DNA of 64,000 nt. It comes from Schoenoplectus triqueter. Its lineage: Eukaryota; Streptophyta; Magnoliopsida; Poales; Cyperaceae. The stretch covers positions 496,001-560,000 of the forward strand of contig CAXKVV010000004.1 in assembly GCA_964058805.1 (NCBI GenBank), written 5' to 3'. Both the position numbers and the translations under genes were made by a program. The notes under the pieces are model-generated. The model was not told the DNA's origin. It was given only the letters and a program-made list of their open reading frames with translations, and searched no databases. Positions 61,501 to 64,000 of the stretch are shown piece after piece; within the stretch, counting starts at the first letter, position 1, and the number at the start of each line of letters is the position of its first letter.

Positions 61501-63265
61501 AATAAAGCAAAACTCACATTAAAGGGATAATTGGATAATTTTCGCCACATTAAGATACATTTCTTATCTTCGAACTTTTACTTCCAAAAACCGTCGAATG
61601 AACATTGAAAAGTAATTTTAAATATTCTATTTTATTTGAAAAATTATCCTTTTATATATAATCATCTCCTGTCTGTTACAGTTGTTATGGTGAACAATAC
61701 TGATGATGTGTCAAAGTTCATCACTACGGCATGGTGGCTAATGGCATCCTTCTCTACAAAAATTATTCCATAGAAAAAAATTACGTTAGGACGAAAAAGA
61801 CCCCTTCGCATGTAATGCTTTTCCCTTTATACACAAGAATTTTCATTTTATTAATTTATTTCGATTAGCACGTCTACTTTTTCGCAGCCAATGTAATTAG
61901 CTTGACCTACTTTATCTTTTTTAAGGTGGCTGTAGTGGTGGTAGACAAGGTAATGGCGGCAATGGTGTTTGTTGCAATCAGTGTGGTGATTCGAATAATG
62001 AAAATCTTCTCGCAAAAGGATTGCGAAACGTTGAAAGTCAGCGCCAATTAAAGTCGGCAAATCCAAATCGACTTTGTAAAGTCAGTAAACAAATTTCTGA
62101 ACCGCCACTAATGATTATAATATGTGCTTGTGACTAATAGTTAGATTAAGCTTCCATGTAAGAAGGTTACGGTGAGTATCGGAGTGTGTCTCCTCTCATG
62201 TATTATGATGTGATAGTCGGAGAATGTTTCCTCTTACAATTATGATTATGAGTTATTTTTTATCGTTGTATTGTATCTGTGTCGTAATAATAAAGAGTTA
62301 TATTTCGTATCAGTGCACTTCTGTTGTGCTAGTTCTCAACACAACACACAGAAAAATAACGAAGGATGCCTGGCGTGCAGATCTTTTCATGATTTTGCCT
62401 TCTTGTTTTATGCAATATATTTACCGATGTGCATTTTTATACTGTTCTGCGTGGTTGAGTTCAATCTGTCATCTGACTGACCAACTTGACACTTGTTTAG
62501 TTTTCATGCAACTTTATTCGAGCGAATCAATCTTTTTATTTATGTTGTATTTCAGTGTGCTACCAATAATATAGAACAATACATCTGCTCAGAACTTTCA
62601 AGAAAAATATTGTTCCACAGTGAAAAGCACATATTATAAATCTTGGAAACTTGATGGTCCCCTCAAACTTTATTTCTGGAAAGGATAAAACTCTTATTAG
62701 CAAACCTATCTTTTTAGTTGTTCAAACCAGCATTCAACCTTTGTGATTGGTAGCTATAATACAATGATAGGACTTGTTGGAAATTGAGAAAGCACCAGCT
62801 ACTTCAGATGTGTTCAAGGAACATAACTCTAGTTTCTTTAGTACTAAACTTTCAACTTGTTCATGTTCTTTCTTTTGTCTGCCGATTCCAAGAAGCTTTA
62901 TAATCTTGTGTGTATATTATACCATTTAATCATTCATTTCTATTTAATTCAGAAGATTTTTGTTTTTAATTCACATGGTAACTTCACAAAAGCAACTAAT
63001 AGCTGTTCAATTAAAACATAGTAATACTCAAGTACAATAAATTCAGAAAACATGGTCTATATAGCTAGTGCATCTTATTGTACTCGACTCTATTAATTAA
63101 AAAGATGAAATCAATATTTTGATGGAATGATAGATCAATGGATTGCTAATTTAACTGACACAGGAAATGAAAGTACAAAATAGTTGAAAAAGCTTCCATA
63201 AAACAATACATGACATTGCTCTCCCTCTCACACACATGCACACACAGCAATACTCGTATTAACAA
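58540..63265. other. AT-rich intergenic DNA without supportable genes
   Basis: No frame has recognisable domains. A short segment near 58755-58790 on the minus strand (TGGCTTAGTGGTTAAGC) looks like the A-box of a tRNA or SINE head but has no clear B-box. The last few hundred bases are the 3' flank of the NF-YB gene. Confidence 0.4.
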
Positions 63266-63736
63266 TTATAGAAATTTTGTTGCGGTTTCCACATTTGAGC
63301 ATGTTTGATCATCTCCACAGAAACCACCTCCAAGGAGTGATAATTCTGTTCTTGTGGTATCCAATTGAGCATTCGAATTCACCTTCAGGGACATCATATG
63401 ATTTTCAAATTCTCTATATCTTTCCACGTATCTCTTCATGGCTTCTGCATAGTGATCAAGGCCAAGTGTCTCAAAAGCATGACAAATGTCATCTCCATTA
63501 AGAGTCTTGCGTTTTTCTTTTTTGCATCTTTCCGCAGCTTCTCCTGTCACAAATCCTATGAACTCTGATGCACACTCTTGCATTGTCTCCTTTGCCTTTT
63601 TTGAAATCTTGCTGTTTGGTGGTAGTACCTGCTTCATTATCCTTCCTACATTGGCTATAGGGAGTAGTTGATCTTCATGGTTATTTGCAGTCTCTGTCAC
63701 TCTTGGAAGTGCACAGTAATAGTTTGTGTCTCCCAT
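63266..63736 (-). CDS. NF-YB (HAP3/CBF-A) transcription factor subunit, NF-YB5-like
   Basis: An intronless frame of 156 residues. The central histone-fold domain (about residues 23-113) starts with [20 protein letters not shown] and contains [20 protein letters not shown] and DDICHAF. These are NF-YB signatures for pairing with NF-YC and binding CCAAT boxes together with NF-YA in the nucleus. The sequence is nearest to NF-YB5-type members. The diagnostic LEC1-type Asp in the KISKDAKE-like segment is replaced (here KISKKAKE), so it should not be a LEC1 orthologue. The C-terminal tail is short and Asn/Thr-rich without a known domain. Confidence 0.93.
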   Translation of the reverse strand: MGDTNYYCALPRVTETANNHEDQLLPIANVGRIMKQVLPPNSKISKKAKETMQECASEFIGFVTGEAAERCKKEKRKTLNGDDICHAFETLGLDHYAEAMKRYVERYREFENHMMSLKVNSNAQLDTTRTELSLLGGGFCGDDQTCSNVETATKFL

Positions 63737-63773
63737 TAATTGTGAACACCCAAAAACTAACTAATGAGCTTCA

Positions 63774-63780
63774 TTATATA
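63774..63780 (-). promoter_or_regulatory. Possible TATA box of the NF-YB gene
   Basis: On the minus strand TATATAA lies 38 bases before the ATG. If used, the 5' leader would be about 10 bases or less, so a more distant promoter is also possible. Confidence 0.3.
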
Positions 63781-64000
63781 GATCATTCTTATAAGCAAGA
63801 GGTTCGGTCATGATATGAACAGAGATATGATCTCCTAATCTATTGCATATTTCGATCGGAAGTCCTCAAAAGTAAAAAATAATCTTGTATGCTGAGGGCC
63901 TGATGCTGTCCCGTACAAGGGTAATGATCGTTGCTTCTATAATTGATACCCACTTGTAAGGAATACTATTATGTTTGATTAAATAATAAGATCTTGTATG

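Overview
This 64 kb window is nuclear DNA from a flowering plant, probably a dicot-like angiosperm; the species cannot be told from the sequence. The evidence is spliceosomal GT-AG introns in every multi-exon gene, plant-specific families (a mitochondrial PPR-like protein, a P-class PPR protein, a secreted GDSL lipase, NF-YB, a plant mobile domain relic), an AT-rich background and plant-type transposons. All gene models were built by hand: reading frames were joined at GT/AG sites where the phases agree and the joined protein matches a known family.

Gene-rich left part (1-27.7 kb): the 3' end of a CDK-like protein kinase gene (+, 1-2124); a mitochondrial PPR-like gene of 11 exons (-, 2944-6935); a GDSL esterase/lipase gene of 5 exons (-, 7820-10665); an intronless P-class PPR gene, the likely EMB2745/At5g39710 orthologue (-, 12251-14476); a decayed LINE (about 15060-16537) and a Mutator-type MITE (16849-17049); and the 16-exon nucleoporin gene NUP93 (+, 19111-27665), whose intron 14 carries a 1.9 kb hAT-like insertion.

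Repeat-dominated middle (27.7-48.9 kb): a short hAT element with a perfect 8-bp target duplication; an LTR-like block full of GTTATAAC palindromes, split by two long foldback elements; a 1.2 kb ATA-rich microsatellite inside a repeat with terminal inverted repeats; a candidate box C/D snoRNA with a palindromic site II promoter element; a very young Copia retrotransposon (36503-41264, 282/283 identical LTR bases) that lacks a recognisable capsid region and has a broken polyprotein; a higher-order tandem repeat at 43.2-43.5 kb; and a lone short LTR followed by a tRNA-Met primer-binding site.

Right part (48.9-64 kb): a 10-exon cytosolic-type O-acetylserine(thiol)lyase gene (-, 48933-52256); a decayed plant-mobile-domain (PMD) gene interrupted by a third hAT-like element; a second ATA-rich element with a foldback nested in it; a CACTA-like block of TTTAGTAAYGG repeats; and an intronless NF-YB gene (-, 63266-63736).

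The host genes belong to unrelated processes (mitochondrial RNA or translation, lipid hydrolysis, nuclear pore, cysteine synthesis, transcription), so no functional cluster is apparent. The most notable signals are in the transposon layer: three different elements with hAT-type ends, all packed with CGGGT-type short repeats; the young but defective Copia element; and several long poly(G) or poly(C) runs that are unusual for plant DNA.
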